Program-made: the position numbers and the translations under genes
Shown: one piece after another, positions 1 to 9,998 of the stretch
Numbering within the stretch: the first letter of the stretch is position 1
How the letters are laid out: the number at the start of each line of letters is the position of its first letter
Notes under the pieces: generated by a model
Told to the model about the DNA's origin: nothing
Databases searched by the model: none
The model's input: the letters and a program-made list of their open reading frames with translations, nothing else
From: Phycomyces nitens
Lineage: Eukaryota > Mucoromycota > Mucoromycetes > Mucorales > Phycomycetaceae
Direction of reading: 5' to 3'
Assembly: GCA_022702545.1 (NCBI GenBank)
Contig: JAHRBC010000006.1
Coordinates: 868,001 to 932,000 of the forward strand
DNA: 64,000 nt

Positions 1-788
1 GCTATTTCAGATTGATATTCCTCCGTCTTGTCAGTTTCGCCAATAACCAATCCTTCGAGTGTACGTAGATTTGGATACTTTGCCGCAAAGTAGCACATCC
101 ACCTGTGCACTGTTGTTCGAGCATGTATTCTCAAATAAGTCAAACGGGTGGCAGGAACTGTAATATTCACCGTCTTAATATCGTCAATGGTCAAGGGACA
201 AAGATCTGCGTTGATTGATAGGTACTCTAGTTGGCATAGAGAGCTGTGAAGCATTTCAAAGTCTTTTATAATAAATCTCATTAGATGTTGACTATAATTT
301 AGTGAAATAGTCAGCTTTGACAGGGATTGTAAAGAGCACACTCTATCCAGCACCATTTCTTCGGTTCCCCAGATAGTGCGGTATGATAAGCCTAAGGAAA
401 GTTCCTTTAGAGATCCCCATGGTGACCAATCTTCTGGCATTGCAAAACTACTTCGATCCAAAGAATAGTCTACAATGGAAAGGTGTTTTAAGTTTGGAAA
501 TGTGTGCTGGAGACAAAGAATATGCTCGTCGGTAACAGAAACGGTTTTGCCCAAGGTCAATGACTTGGTGTGGTGGATGTTCCTTCGGACACTTTCGTAG
601 GCGTGTTCAGATGGCTTGCAAATAGAGTCTAATTTTGAACGGCTGCATATTCGTATCTCTTCCCACAATAACTCTTGAAAGACCGCCAATAATCTTTTGT
701 TAACTAAGGAGCACTGGATTTTATCCTTGTTTGAAAGGAACTTTGCAATGTGAAAAAGGATATCGAGTGGCAGGTGTGTTATAAGCAT
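1..788 (-). CDS. F-box/LRR-type protein, copy 0 (3' part outside the window)
   Basis: An open frame runs from the ATG at 788 to the window edge (about 262 codons) with no stop. It begins with the same F-box sequence as the three complete copies (MLITHLPLDILFHIAKFL), then leucine-rich segments. By eye only about three quarters of its residues match copy 1, although the DNA just upstream of the start codon is nearly identical in both. F-box proteins normally bind Skp1 in SCF ubiquitin ligases and use the C-terminal repeats to choose a substrate; that role is known for the family and inferred here. It could also be a diverged pseudogene whose break lies outside the window. Confidence 0.8.
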   Translation of the reverse strand, partial: MLITHLPLDILFHIAKFLSNKDKIQCSLVNKRLLAVFQELLWEEIRICSRSKLDSICKPSEHAYESVRRNIHHTKSLTLGKTVSVTDEHILCLQHTFPNLKHLSIVDYSLDRSSFAMPEDWSPWGSLKELSLGLSYRTIWGTEEMVLDRVCSLQSLSKLTISLNYSQHLMRFIIKDFEMLHSSLCQLEYLSINADLCPLTIDDIKTVNITVPATRLTYLRIHARTTVHRWMCYFAAKYPNLRTLEGLVIGETDKTEEYQSEI

Positions 789-1150
789 GGTAGAGATAAA
801 CGTCAAGCACAAAGACAAACCTTCAAAGGCTTTTAATAAATTTGGTTTTTATTCTTTTTTTTTGTGATGAGAGTGTAATGTTTCAAGAGGGGACTAGAGT
901 TAGTCCAAAGTCACAATCCGCTCCAATCAGAAGAAACTACTTCAACCGCAATAGTTGGATGAGCAATGCCAAGAAGAAGAGGAAGAAGAGGAAGAAGAAG
1001 AAGAAGACAATCATTGATCAGCAAGAAGCCGCAGTAAAATACTCTTAGCATATAGTCTTGGATACCGAGACATCTCTTACATTAGTATAAATATCACAAA
1101 TAAACATTATCTTTTTTCTCATATTCATTCCATCTTCAATTATCTATTGT

Positions 1151-1432
1151 GAATTAAAGGATGATGAGCGGCTGTCCTACCTATGCCACATTCATAACAC
1201 ATTTCCGGGTCCAACAATAAACTACAGTCTTCTTTGCAACATCATATATCTCTTTAACCATACGCCCTATTATACAGAATTCTCGACAAAACTAGCACGG
1301 CATTTCGGGTATACTTTTAATTTATTCAACAACAAAGAGTTTATCGAGAGCAAAATCGATACATTATTACGGTTCTAAGCTCTTTTTGAGCACAAATTGC
1401 TTAGACATGTCAGACCTTGTGGTAGGAGATAG
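1151..1432 (+). pseudogene. Conserved plus-strand coding relic in spacer 0
   Basis: Reading from the GAA at 1151 gives a protein-like sequence (FPGPTINYSLL..., TPYYTEFSTKLARHFGYTF..., VRPCGRR) with one in-frame TAA at 1376 and a final TAG at 1430-1432. The same 282-nt stretch occurs in every spacer, and in the last one the internal stop is absent. I do not recognise the family. It converges on the zinc-knuckle relic that follows on the other strand, so it may belong to another piece of the same dead mobile element. No start codon sits at its left end. Confidence 0.45.
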
Positions 1433-1506
1433 CTGTGTAATCTTGGAGACACACACACACGCAGTATAGTGGTCGGCTCATCAGTTTCTCGGCTAGCTCG
1501 CTCTGG

Positions 1507-1992
1507 TTATTGCCTTCTGCCTACACTAGTAGTGGTGCCATTCATCGGATTGTATTCATCCTTGAGTAGGTCTTGTATCCTAATCCGTTTATTTTCCACA
1601 GTGGCCTCTTCATCTTCCTTTGTGGGTTGAGTCTCGATGTTCCTTTTGGCAAATAACTGGTTCAGGTGACTCTCTCAAGCCACCTTCAACCACTTATGTA
1701 CAACCTTCTAGAGCCAGCATTGTCCCTTGAAGCCCATGGTTTTTATCTTTGGACATTTGAAGAAAGGGTGTCCAGCGAGCTGTTCAAATTCCTTGCATAG
1801 TTTACATATCTTGCTATAGATAGACGCATCGTGTCCTTCCTTTTGACAGTTGTTCCTTCCAGTTCGTTTCGGATGTGCTGCTAATTGTTTTGCAAGAAAG
1901 ATAAGTAATTTGTCCATAAGGTCCACGAACTCTTTGATCCTTTTATCGGCTTGACTATACATTTGTTTTCTTTTCCGTGGTATATAATGCAT
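1507..1992 (-). pseudogene. Gag-like zinc-knuckle relic, spacer 0
   Basis: From the ATG at 1992 the frame encodes a basic segment (MHYIPRKRKQ), a helical KRIKEFVDLMDKLLIFLAKQL stretch, and a Cys/His cluster of the form NNC-x4-H-x8-C-x2-C-x8-H-x4-C. This resembles the paired zinc knuckles of retroelement Gag or LINE ORF1 proteins, but one cysteine of the first knuckle is replaced by another residue. A TAG follows CWL. The same frame continues past that TAG and a TGA into ETQPTKEDEEATVENKRIRI and ends at 1507. The two stops recur in the other units, so the gene was dead before the array amplified. Confidence 0.6.
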
Positions 1993-2551
1993 TCGGACTC
2001 TACTAACTTTTTTTTACATACTTTTCAAAAGCCCAAGACTTTTGCAAAAAAAAAATAAAGATAGCAAAAATCTGAGCCGCGTGTTGGATAGCCATAGTTT
2101 TGATTGATGTATTCCACGGTTTTATTTTTTAATTAAACAGCTTTAACAAAAAGATTATGTGTTTTAAAGGTTTGTTAGTAAGAGACGGTTACATAGCAAC
2201 GATTATAATCATATTTTTTCTCTAGTATGTCAGATGTTAAATACCATTATTATTTTACATGTGGAGTTTTATCAAACGAAATTGAAACAAATTCGAAAAA
2301 AAGTCGATAGTTTAAGCTAAATGTACCAGATATTCGAGTTATTATTGAATATTCCTCGAGATTCAGGTACCAGTAAAGTTGAACAAGGGATCTGTACGTT
2401 TAATACATTTCAGAAATCTTGATGTATAAAAAAATTGTAATTTGGAAATACTAAAAAAAAAGAAAGAAAATTGGGTCTAGGTAATGATAGAATATTTTAT
2501 TGTATTGCAGTCAATAAAGTGGTTTCTGTGTACAAGAGATATATATAAAAT

Positions 2552-4507
2552 CTAGTTCAATGTTTTGTACAAAGTTTCTCCAAATGATAAATTGTGACAA
2601 AAAGAGTCGTCAATAATATATTCAGCTGCATAGAGGCATTTAAGTATGGCACAACCACGGTAAAGATCTTCTTTCCATTTCTCCTTTGATCCGGATCTGT
2701 TGCCATGGTATCTTGATGCTCTCTTTTCTTCATACTCTTTGTATTGAAAACTGGATAAATAGTTCTGTACGTATTTGCCTTCTTGCGCTGTTAATTTCCA
2801 CATGATAGAATTCCATCCAATATTGCCGCAATACTCATGTACGGCATAATACCAATCTGTCTTTGTGTTTTGGCTTGAATCATATTTTTCTGGAAGATCT
2901 CCATCAAATACTGTAGAGGGTGTACGCAACTGACGTATTGAAAGCATCTTACATTTACTAGACTTCTTTTCTCTAGGTGGCGTTTTGATATTTGTCTGGT
3001 ATAAAGTAAAAATAGCAAAATTCTTTTCTGGATCTCCATCATAATAAAAATCAAAATTGATCGATATGTTGAACCGGACATTGTTTAATCGAAGGCTTAT
3101 AAACGATGTTTTTGACATATCAACACAGAGAGTTCCAGTTTTATGGGATATTTGACCGCGTATACTCGTATTTAACAGCCACATGTAACTCAATCGCGGG
3201 CATTGGACAGAGACATAGTTTAGTGTTTCTGCAGTAATTGCTGAATTGTAAATCTCCAGAATTCGTAATCCGTGTGGGTTTGAACATGTTGGTGCACTTG
3301 GGTCAATGATAATCCATAATGCGCACAGCTTTAATGCCTTTAAAGCAACACAGGAGTCCAGAATATGGTTGAGCGTGACTGAAGAATACTCGGATGAGAT
3401 ATGAAGATAGGCCAAACATGTATAGTGGTCAAGTGCCATTGCAACCGTCAGTGTATTTTCTTTAGATTCCGCAAATTCGAAATATAGGGTCTCCAGTGTG
3501 TCTGTAAATGATTCCACAGATGCCTTGATGATGGAGACTAGATTTATTTTGTTTATTCCACATCCAGTAAATGTACAGCCAACATGTCCAAGTGATGTGT
3601 TGGACAGACCAAAATGATTCCAAATAACAAGATATGTCTGTGCTGATCTAGAGTCAAGGGATACTCGAAAGCTTTGCAGGTTTCTAAATGAATTTGGGAT
3701 AGTTGGGAAGCCAGTTGATGCTATTTCAGATTGATATTCTTCCGTATTGTCAATTTCACCAATAACCAATCCTTCGAGTGTACGTAGATTTGGATACTTT
3801 GCAGCAAAGTAGCACATCCACCTGTGCACTGTTTTTCGAGAATATATTTTCAAAAAAGTCAAACGGGTGGCAGGAACCATAATATCCACCGTATTCATAT
3901 CGTCAATGGTCAAGGGACAAAGATCTGTGTTGATTGATAGGTACTCTAGTTGGCATAGAGAACTGTGAAGCATTTCAAAGTCGTTTATCGTAAATTCCAG
4001 TAGATCTTGACCACAATCTAGTAAAAGAGTCAGCCTTGACAGGGATTGTAAAGAACACACTATATCCAGCACTATTTCTTCGGCTCTCGAGATGGTGCAG
4101 TCTACCAAGCCAAAGAAAAGTTCGTCTAGAGATCCCCATGATGACCAGTCTGCTGGCATTGCAAAACTACTTTGATCCAATAAATAGTTTACAATGCAAA
4201 GGTATCTCAACTTTGGGAATATTTGCTGGAGACTAAGAATCTGCTTGTCAGTAACAGGAACGGCTCTTCTCAAGGTCAATGATTTGGTGTGGTAGATGTT
4301 CCTTTGGACACTTTTGTAGGCTTGCTCAGATGTCTTGCAAATAGAGTCTAATCCTGAACTGCTGGATATTCGCATCTCTTCCCACAATGATTCTTGAAAG
4401 GGCACCAGTAATCTTTTGTTAACTAAGGAGCACTGGATTTTATCCTTGTTTGAAAGGAACTTTGCAATGTGAAAAAGGATATCGAATGGCAGGTGTGTTA
4501 TAAGCAT
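2552..4507 (-). CDS. F-box/LRR-type protein, copy 1
   Basis: Single-exon gene of 651 aa. I start it at the ATG at 4507; an upstream in-frame TTG at 4537 is not a credible fungal start. Residues 6-45 form an F-box (LPFDILFHIAKFLSNKDKIQ...WEEM). Residues 80-460 contain irregular leucine-rich segments (LRYLCIVNY, LEYLSINTDL, LRTLEGLVIG, LETLYFEF, LKALKLCALW, LRILEIYNS), and residues 460-651 form a conserved C-terminal region. Family knowledge predicts a substrate receptor of an SCF ubiquitin ligase; no substrate can be read from the sequence. It is almost identical to copies 2 and 3 except for a variable patch around residues 370-455. The frame is fully open, so it may be functional. Confidence 0.87.
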   Translation of the reverse strand: MLITHLPFDILFHIAKFLSNKDKIQCSLVNKRLLVPFQESLWEEMRISSSSGLDSICKTSEQAYKSVQRNIYHTKSLTLRRAVPVTDKQILSLQQIFPKLRYLCIVNYLLDQSSFAMPADWSSWGSLDELFFGLVDCTISRAEEIVLDIVCSLQSLSRLTLLLDCGQDLLEFTINDFEMLHSSLCQLEYLSINTDLCPLTIDDMNTVDIMVPATRLTFLKIYSRKTVHRWMCYFAAKYPNLRTLEGLVIGEIDNTEEYQSEIASTGFPTIPNSFRNLQSFRVSLDSRSAQTYLVIWNHFGLSNTSLGHVGCTFTGCGINKINLVSIIKASVESFTDTLETLYFEFAESKENTLTVAMALDHYTCLAYLHISSEYSSVTLNHILDSCVALKALKLCALWIIIDPSAPTCSNPHGLRILEIYNSAITAETLNYVSVQCPRLSYMWLLNTSIRGQISHKTGTLCVDMSKTSFISLRLNNVRFNISINFDFYYDGDPEKNFAIFTLYQTNIKTPPREKKSSKCKMLSIRQLRTPSTVFDGDLPEKYDSSQNTKTDWYYAVHEYCGNIGWNSIMWKLTAQEGKYVQNYLSSFQYKEYEEKRASRYHGNRSGSKEKWKEDLYRGCAILKCLYAAEYIIDDSFCHNLSFGETLYKTLN

Positions 4508-4883
4508 GGTAGAGATAAACGTCAAGCACAAAGACAAACCTTCAAAGGCTTTTAATAAATTTGGTTTTTATTCTTTCTTTTGTGATGAGAGTGTAATGTT
4601 TCAAGAGGGGACTAGAGTTAGTTCAAAGTCACAATCCGCTCCAATCAGAAGAAACTATTCCAACCGCAATAGTTGGATGAGCAATGCCAAGAAGAAGAGG
4701 AAGAAGAGGAAGAAGAGGAAGAAGAGGAAGAAGAAGAAGACAATAATTGATCAGTAAGAAGCCGCAGTAAAATACTCTTAGCATATAGTCTTGGATACCG
4801 AGACATCTCTTACATTAGTATAAATATCACAAATAAACATTATCTTTTTTCTCATATTCATTCCATCTTCAATTATCTATTGT

Positions 4884-5165
4884 GAATTAAAGGATGATGA
4901 GCGGCTGTCCTACCTATGCCACATTCATAACACATTTCCGGGTCCAACAATAAACTACAGTCTTCTTTGCAACATCATATATCTCTTTAACCGTACGCCC
5001 TATTATACAGAATTCTCGACAAAACTCGCACGGCATTTCGGGTATACTTTTAATTTATCCAACAACAAAGAGTTTATCGAGAGCAAAATCGATACATTAT
5101 TACGGTTCTAAGCTCTTTTTGAGCACAAATTGCTTAGACATGTCAGACCTTGTGGTAGGAGATAG
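4884..5165 (+). pseudogene. Conserved plus-strand coding relic in spacer 1
   Basis: Near-identical to the relic at 1151-1432, including its length of 282 nt and the in-frame TAA in the same place. It is a duplicated part of the array unit and not an independent gene. Product family unknown. Confidence 0.42.
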
Positions 5166-5239
5166 CTGTGTAATCTTGGAGACACACACACACGCAGTAT
5201 AGTGGTCGGCTCATCAGTTTCTCGGCTAGCTCGCTCTGG

Positions 5240-5725
5240 TTATTGCCTTCTGCCTACACTAGTAGTGGTGCCATTCATCGGATTGTATTCATCCTTGAGT
5301 AGGTCTTGTATCCTAATCCGTCTATTTTCCACAGTGGCCTCTTCATCTTCCTTTGTGGGTTGAGTCTCGATGTTCCTTTTGGCGAATAACTGGTTCAGGT
5401 GACTCTCTCAAGCCACCTTCAGCCACTTCTGTACCACCTTCTAGAGCCAGCATCGTCCCTTGAAGCCCATGGTTTTTATCTTTGGACATTTGAAGAAAGG
5501 ATGTCTAGTGGGCGTTCAAATCCCTTGCATCGTTTACATGGCTTGCTACAGATAGATGCATCGTGTCCTTCGTCTTGACAGTTGTTCCATCCAGTTCGTT
5601 TTGGATGTGCTGTCAATTGTTCTGCAAGAAAGATAAGTAAGTTGTTCATACGGTCCACGAACTCTTTGATCCTTTCATCAGCTTTGACTATACCTTTGCT
5701 TTCTTTTTCGTGGTATATGATGCAT
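5240..5725 (-). pseudogene. Gag-like zinc-knuckle relic, spacer 1 (more decayed)
   Basis: Same relic as at 1507-1992 but with additional breaks: a one-base deletion inside the second knuckle (GTGGGC-GTTC where unit 0 has one base more) and a one-base insertion near the N-terminal basic segment. The remaining core reads ...GWNNCQDEGHDASICSKPCKRCKGFE, where the knuckle pattern C-x4-H-x4-C-x3-C-x2-C is clearer than in unit 0. The conserved TAG after CWL and the downstream TGA are present. It is most like the copy in the last spacer. Confidence 0.58.
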
Positions 5726-6284
5726 TCGGACTCTACTAATTTTTTTTTACATACTTTTCAAAAGCCCAAGACTTTTGCAAAAAAAAATAGATAGCAAAAA
5801 TCTGAGCGACATGTTGGATAGCCATAGTTTTGATTGATGTATTCCACGGTTTTATTTTTTAATTAAACAGCTTTAACAAAAAGATTATGTGTTTTAAAGG
5901 TTTGTTAGTAAGAGACGGTTATATAGCAACGATTATAATTATATTTTCTCTCCAATATGTAAGATGTTAAATAACATTATTATTATTATTTACTTATGGA
6001 GTTTTATCAAACGAAATTGAAACAAATTCGAAAGAAGTCGATAGTTTAAGCTAAATGTACCAGATATTCGAGTTATTATTAAATATTCCTCGAGATCCAG
6101 GTATCAGTAAAGTTGAACAAGGGATCTGTACGTTTAATACATTTCAGAAATCTTGATGTATAAAAAATTGTAATTTGGAAATACTAAAAAAAAAGAAAGA
6201 AAATTGGGTCTAGGTAATGATAGAATATTTTATTGTATTGCAGTCAATAAAGTGGTTTCTGTGTACAAGAGATATATATAAAAT

Positions 6285-8240
6285 CTAGTTCAATGTTTTA
6301 TACAAAGTTTCTCCAAATGATAAATTGTGACAAAAAGAGTCGTCAATAATATATTCAGCTGCATAGAGGCATTTAAGTATGGCACAACCACGGTAAAGAT
6401 CCTTTTTCCATTTCTCCTTTGATCCGGATCTGTTGCCATGGTATCTTGATGCTCTCTTTTCTTCACACTCTTTGTATTGAAAACTGGATAAATAGTTCTG
6501 TACGTATTTGCCTTCTTGCGCTGTTAATTTCCACATGATAGAACTCCATCTAATATTGCCGCCATACTCATGTACGGCATAATACCAATCTGTCTTTGTG
6601 TTTTGGCTTGAATCATATTTTTCTGGAAGATCTCCATCAAATACTGTAGAGGGTGTACGCAACTGACGTATTGAAAGCATCTTCCATTTACTAGACTTCT
6701 TTTCTCTAGGTGGCGTTTTGATATTTGTCTGGTATAAAGTAAAAATAGCAAAATTCTTTTCTGGATCTCCATCATAATAAAAATCAAAATTGATCGATAT
6801 GTTGAACCGGACATTGTTTAATCGAAGGCTTATAAACGATGTTTTTGACATATCAACACAGAGAGTTCCAGTTTTATGGCATATCTCACCGTGTATACTC
6901 GTATTTAACAGCCACATGTAGCTCAATCGCGGGCATTGGACAGAGACAAAATTTAGTGTTTCTGCAGTAATTGCTGAATCGTAAATCTCCAAAACTCGTA
7001 ATCCATGTGGTTTTGAACGTGTTGGTGCACGTGGGTCAATGATAATCCATAATGTGCACAGCTTCAATGCCTTTAAAGCAACACAGGAATCCAGAATATG
7101 GTTGAGCATGACTAAAGAAGGCTTGGATGAGATATGAAGATAGGCCAGACATGTATAATGGTCAAGTGCCATTGCAGCCGTCAGTGTATTTTCTTTAGAT
7201 TCCGCAAATTCGAAATATAGGGTCTCCAGTGTGTCTGTAAATGATTCCACAGATGCCTTGATGATGGAGACTAGATTTATTTTGTTTATTCCACATCCAG
7301 TAAATGTGCAGCCAACATGTCCAAGTGATGTGTTGGACAGACCAAAATGATTCCAAATAACAAGATATGTCTGTGCTGATCTAGAGTCAAGGGATACTCG
7401 AAAGCTTTGTAGGTTTCTAAATGAATTTGGGATAGCTGGGAAACCAGTTGATGCTATTTCAGATTGATATTCTTCCGTATTGTCAATTTCACCAATAACC
7501 AATCCTTCGAGTGTACGTAGATTTGGATACTTTGCAGCAAAGTAGCACATCCACCTGTGCACTGTTTTTCGAGAATATATTTTCAAAAAAGTCAAACGGG
7601 TGGCAGGAACCGTAATATCCACCGTATTCATATCGTCAATGGTCAAGGGACAAAGATCTGTGTTGATTGATAGGTACTCTAGTTGGCATAGAGAACTGTG
7701 AAGCATTTCAAAGTCGTTTATCGTAAATTCCAGTAGATCTTGATCACAATCTAGTAAAAGAGTCAGCCTTGACAGGGATTGTAAAGAGCATACTATATCC
7801 AGCACTATTTTTTCGGCTCTCGAGATGGTGCAGTCTACCAAGCCAAAGAAAAGTTCGTCTAGAGATCCCCATGATGACCAGTCTGCTGGCATTGCAAAAC
7901 TACTTTGATCCAATAAATAGTTTACAATGCAAAGGTATCTCAACTTTGGGAATATTTGCTGGAGACTAAGAATCTGCTTGTCAGTAACAGGAACGGCTCT
8001 TCTCAAGGTCAATGATTTTGTGTGGTAGATGTTCCTTTGGACACTTTCGTAGGCTTGCTCAGATGTCTTGCAAATAGAGTCTAATCCTGAACTGCTGGAT
8101 ATTCGCATCTCTTCCCACAATGATTCTTGAAAGGGCACCAGTAATCTTTTGTTAACTAAGGAGCACTGGATTTTATCCTTGTTTGAAAGGAACTTTGCAA
8201 TGTGAAAAAGGATATCGAATGGCAGGTGTGTTATAAGCAT
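6285..8240 (-). CDS. F-box/LRR-type protein, copy 2
   Basis: 651-aa single-exon copy of the array gene, ATG at 8240. F-box at residues 6-45, then irregular leucine-rich repeats and the conserved C-terminal third. Compared with copy 1 it has only scattered changes in the N-terminal half (for example K to E in EQAYESVQRN). The changes cluster around residues 370-455 (SSKPSLVMLN where copy 1 has SSEYSSVTLN; DPRAPTRSK where copy 1 has DPSAPTCSN; SIHGEICHK where copy 1 has SIRGQISHK). Probable role: SCF substrate receptor, inferred from family. Confidence 0.87.
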   Translation of the reverse strand: MLITHLPFDILFHIAKFLSNKDKIQCSLVNKRLLVPFQESLWEEMRISSSSGLDSICKTSEQAYESVQRNIYHTKSLTLRRAVPVTDKQILSLQQIFPKLRYLCIVNYLLDQSSFAMPADWSSWGSLDELFFGLVDCTISRAEKIVLDIVCSLQSLSRLTLLLDCDQDLLEFTINDFEMLHSSLCQLEYLSINTDLCPLTIDDMNTVDITVPATRLTFLKIYSRKTVHRWMCYFAAKYPNLRTLEGLVIGEIDNTEEYQSEIASTGFPAIPNSFRNLQSFRVSLDSRSAQTYLVIWNHFGLSNTSLGHVGCTFTGCGINKINLVSIIKASVESFTDTLETLYFEFAESKENTLTAAMALDHYTCLAYLHISSKPSLVMLNHILDSCVALKALKLCTLWIIIDPRAPTRSKPHGLRVLEIYDSAITAETLNFVSVQCPRLSYMWLLNTSIHGEICHKTGTLCVDMSKTSFISLRLNNVRFNISINFDFYYDGDPEKNFAIFTLYQTNIKTPPREKKSSKWKMLSIRQLRTPSTVFDGDLPEKYDSSQNTKTDWYYAVHEYGGNIRWSSIMWKLTAQEGKYVQNYLSSFQYKECEEKRASRYHGNRSGSKEKWKKDLYRGCAILKCLYAAEYIIDDSFCHNLSFGETLYKTLN

Positions 8241-8598
8241 GGTAGAGATAAACGTCAAGCACAAAGACAAACCTTCAAAGGCTTTTAATAAATTTGGTTT
8301 TTATTCTTTCTTTTGTGATGAGAGTGTAATGTTTCAAGAGGGGACTAGAGTTAGTTCAAAGTCACAATCCGCTCCAATCAGAAGATACTATTCCAACCGC
8401 AATAGTTGGATGAGCAATGCCAAGAAGAAGAGGAAGAAGAGGAAGAAGAAGAAGACAATAATTGATCAGTAAGAAGCCGCAGTAAAATACTCTTAGCATA
8501 TAGTCTTGGATACCGAGACATCTCTTACATTAGTATAAATATCACAAATAAACATTATCTTTTTTCTCATATTCATTCCATCTTCAATTATCTATTGT

Positions 8599-8880
8599 GA
8601 ATTAAAGGATGATGAGCGGCTGTCCTACCTATGCCACATTCATAACACATTTCCGGGTCCAACAATAAACTACAGTCTTCTTTGCAACATCATATATCTC
8701 TTTAACCATACGCCCTATTATACAAAATTCTCGACAAAACTAGCACGGCATTTCGGGTATACTTTTAATTTATCCAACAACAAAGAGTTTATCGAGAGCA
8801 AAATCGATACATTATTACGGTTCTAAGCTCTTTTTGAGCACAAATTGCTTAGACATGTCAGACCTTGTGGTAGGAGATAG
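8599..8880 (+). pseudogene. Conserved plus-strand coding relic in spacer 2
   Basis: Third copy of the 282-nt relic, again with the internal TAA. It differs from the others at only a few bases. No function can be assigned. Confidence 0.42.
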
Positions 8881-8954
8881 CTGTGTAATCTTGGAGACAC
8901 ACACACACGCAGTATAGTGGTCGGCTCATCAGTTTCTCGGCTAGCTCGCTCTGG

Positions 8955-9440
8955 TTATTGCCTTCTGCCTACACTAGTAGTGGTGCCATTCATCGGATTG
9001 TATTCATCCTTGAGTAGGTCTTGTATCCTAATCCGTTTATTTTCCACAGTGGCCTCTTCATCTTCCTTTGTGGGTTGAGTCTCGATGTTCCTTTTGGCAA
9101 ATAACTGGTTCAGGTGACTCTCTCAAGCCACCTTCAACCACTTATGTAAAACCTTCTAGAGCCAGCATTGTCCCTTGAAGCCCATGGTTTTTATCTTTGG
9201 ACATTTGAAGAAAGGGTGTCCAGCGAGCTGTTCAAACTCCTTGCATAGTTTACATATCTTGCTATAGATAGACGCATCGCGTCCTTCCTTTTGACAGTTG
9301 TTCCTTCCAGTTCGTTTCGGATGTGCTGCTAATTGTTTTGCAAGAAAGATAAGTAATTTGTCCATAAGGTCCACGAATTCTTTGATCCTTTTATCGGCTT
9401 GACTATACATTTGTTTTCTTTTCCGTGGTATATAATGCAT
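8955..9440 (-). pseudogene. Gag-like zinc-knuckle relic, spacer 2
   Basis: Nearly identical to the relic at 1507-1992 (EGRDAS in place of EGHDAS removes a putative zinc ligand) and clearly different from the relics in spacers 1 and 3. The TAG after CWL and the later TGA are retained. Spacers 0 and 2 therefore carry one version of this stretch and spacers 1 and 3 another, so neighbouring units are not each other's closest relatives here. Confidence 0.58.
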
Positions 9441-9998
9441 TCGGACTCTACTAACTTTTTTTTACATACTTTTCAAAAGCCCAAGACTTTTGCAAAAAAA
9501 ATAAAGATAGCAAAAATCTGAGCCGCGTGTTGGATAGCCATAGTATTGATTGATGTATCCCGCGGCTTTATTTTTTTAATTAAATAGCTTTAACAAAAAT
9601 ATTACGTGTTTTAAAGAGTTGATAGTAAGAGACGGTTACATAGCAACGATTATAATCATATTTTTTCTCTAGTATGTCAGATGTTAAATACCATTATTAT
9701 TTTACATGTGGAGTTTTATCAAACGAAATTGAAACAAATTCGAAAAAAAGTCGATAGTTTAAGCTAAATGTACCAGATATTCGAGTTATTATTGAATATT
9801 CCTCGAGATTCAGGTACCAGTAAAGTTGAACAAGGGATCTGTACGTTTAATACATTTCAGAAATCTTGATGTATAAAAAAATTGTAATTTGGAAATACTA
9901 AAAAAAAAGAAAGAAAATTGGGTCTAGGTAATGTTAGAATATTTTATTGTATTGCAGTCAATAAAGTGGTTTCTTTGTACAAGATATATGTATGAAAT

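Noticed and set aside
842..1048. Lysine-rich frame (CDESVMFQEGTR...KKKRKKRKKKKK) upstream of each F-box gene, also at 4506-4757 and 8239-8472
   Set aside because: It consists mostly of a GAAGAA repeat of changing length, begins inside the antisense of the F-box 5' end and has no stable C-terminus between units.
4036..4236. Plus-strand frames inside the F-box genes (also 7769-7969, 11483-11683)
   Set aside because: Antisense shadows of the conserved coding region; they recur only because the gene recurs.
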